Shown: in pieces, positions 14,807-15,567 of the stretch | Layout of the letters: every line of letters starts with the position of its first letter | Numbering within the stretch: position 1 is the first letter of the stretch | Origin: an uncultured Novosphingobium sp. | GTDB lineage: Bacteria; Pseudomonadota; Alphaproteobacteria; Sphingomonadales; Sphingomonadaceae | Direction: 5' to 3' | NCBI GenBank assembly: GCA_937860195.1 | Contig: CALMBN010000179.1 | Span: 1 to 15,567 of the forward strand | DNA length: 15,567 nucleotides | Notes under the pieces: generated by a model | What the model saw: only the letters and a program-made list of their open reading frames with translations | Told to the model about the DNA's origin: nothing | The model's database searches: none | Made by a program: the position numbers and the translations under genes

Positions 14807-15567
14807 TTGCGGCCCCCGTCGCTCAGCGCATCCTTGACCAGTTCACCGATCCCGCCAATCGATCCGATCAGCTGGGTCGCCTCGACCGGGAACAGGATCG
14901 TCTTGGCATTGGGCGAATTGGCGAACCCGGCCACAGCTTCGGTGTATTTCTGCGCTATGAAGTAGTTGAGGGCCTGGGTGCCCGACGTGGCAATCGCTTC
15001 GGACACCACCTGGGTCGCGCGGGCTTCGGCCTCAGCCGAGCGTTCGCGCGCCTCGGCATCGCGGAAGGCGGCTTCCTTGCGGCCTTCCGCCGAAAGGATT
15101 GCGCCTTGCTTTTCGCCTTCGGCCCGCAGGATTTCAGCGGCCCGCAGGCCTTCGGCTTCCAGAATGTTGGCGCGCTTTTCACGCTCGGCCTTCATCTGCC
15201 GAGCCATCGCGTTTGATATATCGGCCGGCGGGCGGATGTCCTTGATTTCGATCCGGGTGATCTTGACCCCCCACGGCGCTGTGGCGTGATCGATCACCAT
15301 CAGCAACTTTGCGTTGATCTCGTCCCGCCGCGATAGTGTTTCATCGAGATCCATACTGCCCATCACTGTGCGCAGATTGGTCGTGGTCAACTGCATGATC
15401 GCGACATAGAGGTTCGAAACCTCGTAAGCGGCCTTGCCGGCATCGAGCACCTGGAAAAACACGATCGCATCGACCCCGACCATCGCGTTGTCCTTGGTGA
15501 TGATTTCCTGGCCCGGAATATCGAGCACCTGCTCCATCATGGGATTACGATGTGGAGCGGGCTGAGC
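14803..15567 (-). CDS. qmcA: SPFH/band 7 membrane protein (QmcA/stomatin-like), N-terminus missing or disrupted
   Basis: Membrane scaffold protein of the stomatin/prohibitin superfamily. From [19 protein letters not shown] onward, 245 residues are intact. They comprise the SPFH core with [20 protein letters not shown] and [20 protein letters not shown], the [16 protein letters not shown] strand (90-105), and a long Ala/Glu coiled coil (about 115-185) with repeated ILxAEG units. A conserved C-terminal block, [13 protein letters not shown] and then [10 protein letters not shown], closes the protein. E. coli QmcA carries about 60 further residues (signal anchor and start of SPFH) before this point. 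The frame is open for nine more codons to the window edge, but those read AQPAPHRNP, unlike the family. The neighbouring frame reads LSPLHIVIP, which does resemble it, so a frameshift or deletion near 15541 is likely. The stop overlaps the NfeD start. Confidence 0.88.
   Translation of the reverse strand, partial: AQPAPHRNPMMEQVLDIPGQEIITKDNAMVGVDAIVFFQVLDAGKAAYEVSNLYVAIMQLTTTNLRTVMGSMDLDETLSRRDEINAKLLMVIDHATAPWGVKITRIEIKDIRPPADISNAMARQMKAEREKRANILEAEGLRAAEILRAEGEKQGAILSAEGRKEAAFRDAEARERSAEAEARATQVVSEAIATSGTQALNYFIAQKYTEAVAGFANSPNAKTILFPVEATQLIGSIGGIGELVKDALSDGGRK

Overview
The window reads as an ordinary stretch of chromosome from a GC-rich alphaproteobacterium, most likely a member of the Sphingomonadales (Erythrobacteraceae or Sphingomonadaceae). 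This rests on the style of the encoded proteins (a xylBA pair, a sphingomonad-like DinB and penicillin-binding protein, a QmcA/NfeD pair), on high G/C at third codon positions, and on a palindromic intergenic repeat of a kind I remember from sphingomonads. None of this was checked against a database. Fourteen protein genes are supported. They are packed tightly, mostly on the minus strand, with several 1- to 4-base stop/start overlaps. No rRNA, tRNA, CRISPR array, insertion sequence, integrase or phage gene is visible, and no stretch over 300 bases lacks a gene.

Layout. 1-222 (-): the N-terminus of thioredoxin reductase, cut by the window edge. 335-1216 (+): an alpha/beta hydrolase, overlapping by 16 bases the end of 1201-1980 (-), a tyrosine-phosphatase-family enzyme with the HCxxGKDRTG loop. 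2231-2950 (+): an orphan SAM methyltransferase. 3165-5938 (+): a two-gene xylose operon, xylulokinase then xylose isomerase, preceded by a leader with palindromic sites that may be LacI-family operators. A perfect 10-bp hairpin at 5944-5976 separates it from the next, convergent block.

5969-7955 (-): a three-gene, translationally coupled operon for acyl-CoA/valine breakdown, in the order enoyl-CoA hydratase, small membrane protein, 3-hydroxyisobutyrate dehydrogenase. A 134-bp inverted-repeat (REPIN-like) element at 7975-8108 lies upstream of it. 8157-10846 (-): a Bcr/CflA-type efflux transporter overlapping glycerol-3-phosphate dehydrogenase (glpD). 10956-12080 (+): DNA polymerase IV. 12160-14247 (-): a bifunctional class A penicillin-binding protein. 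14357 to the end (-): an NfeD-like protein behind a QmcA-type SPFH protein that runs off, or is broken at, the window edge.

Functionally the window combines sugar and branched-chain carbon use (xylBA, enoyl-CoA hydratase, mmsB, glpD) with housekeeping functions (thiol redox, translesion synthesis, cell-wall synthesis, membrane-domain proteins). I see no clearly new multi-gene system. The points most worth following are the REPIN-like element with compensatory arm changes, the disrupted-looking N-terminus of the SPFH gene at the window end, the operator-like leader of xylBA, the membrane protein embedded in the mmsB operon, and the translational coupling of an efflux transporter to glpD.
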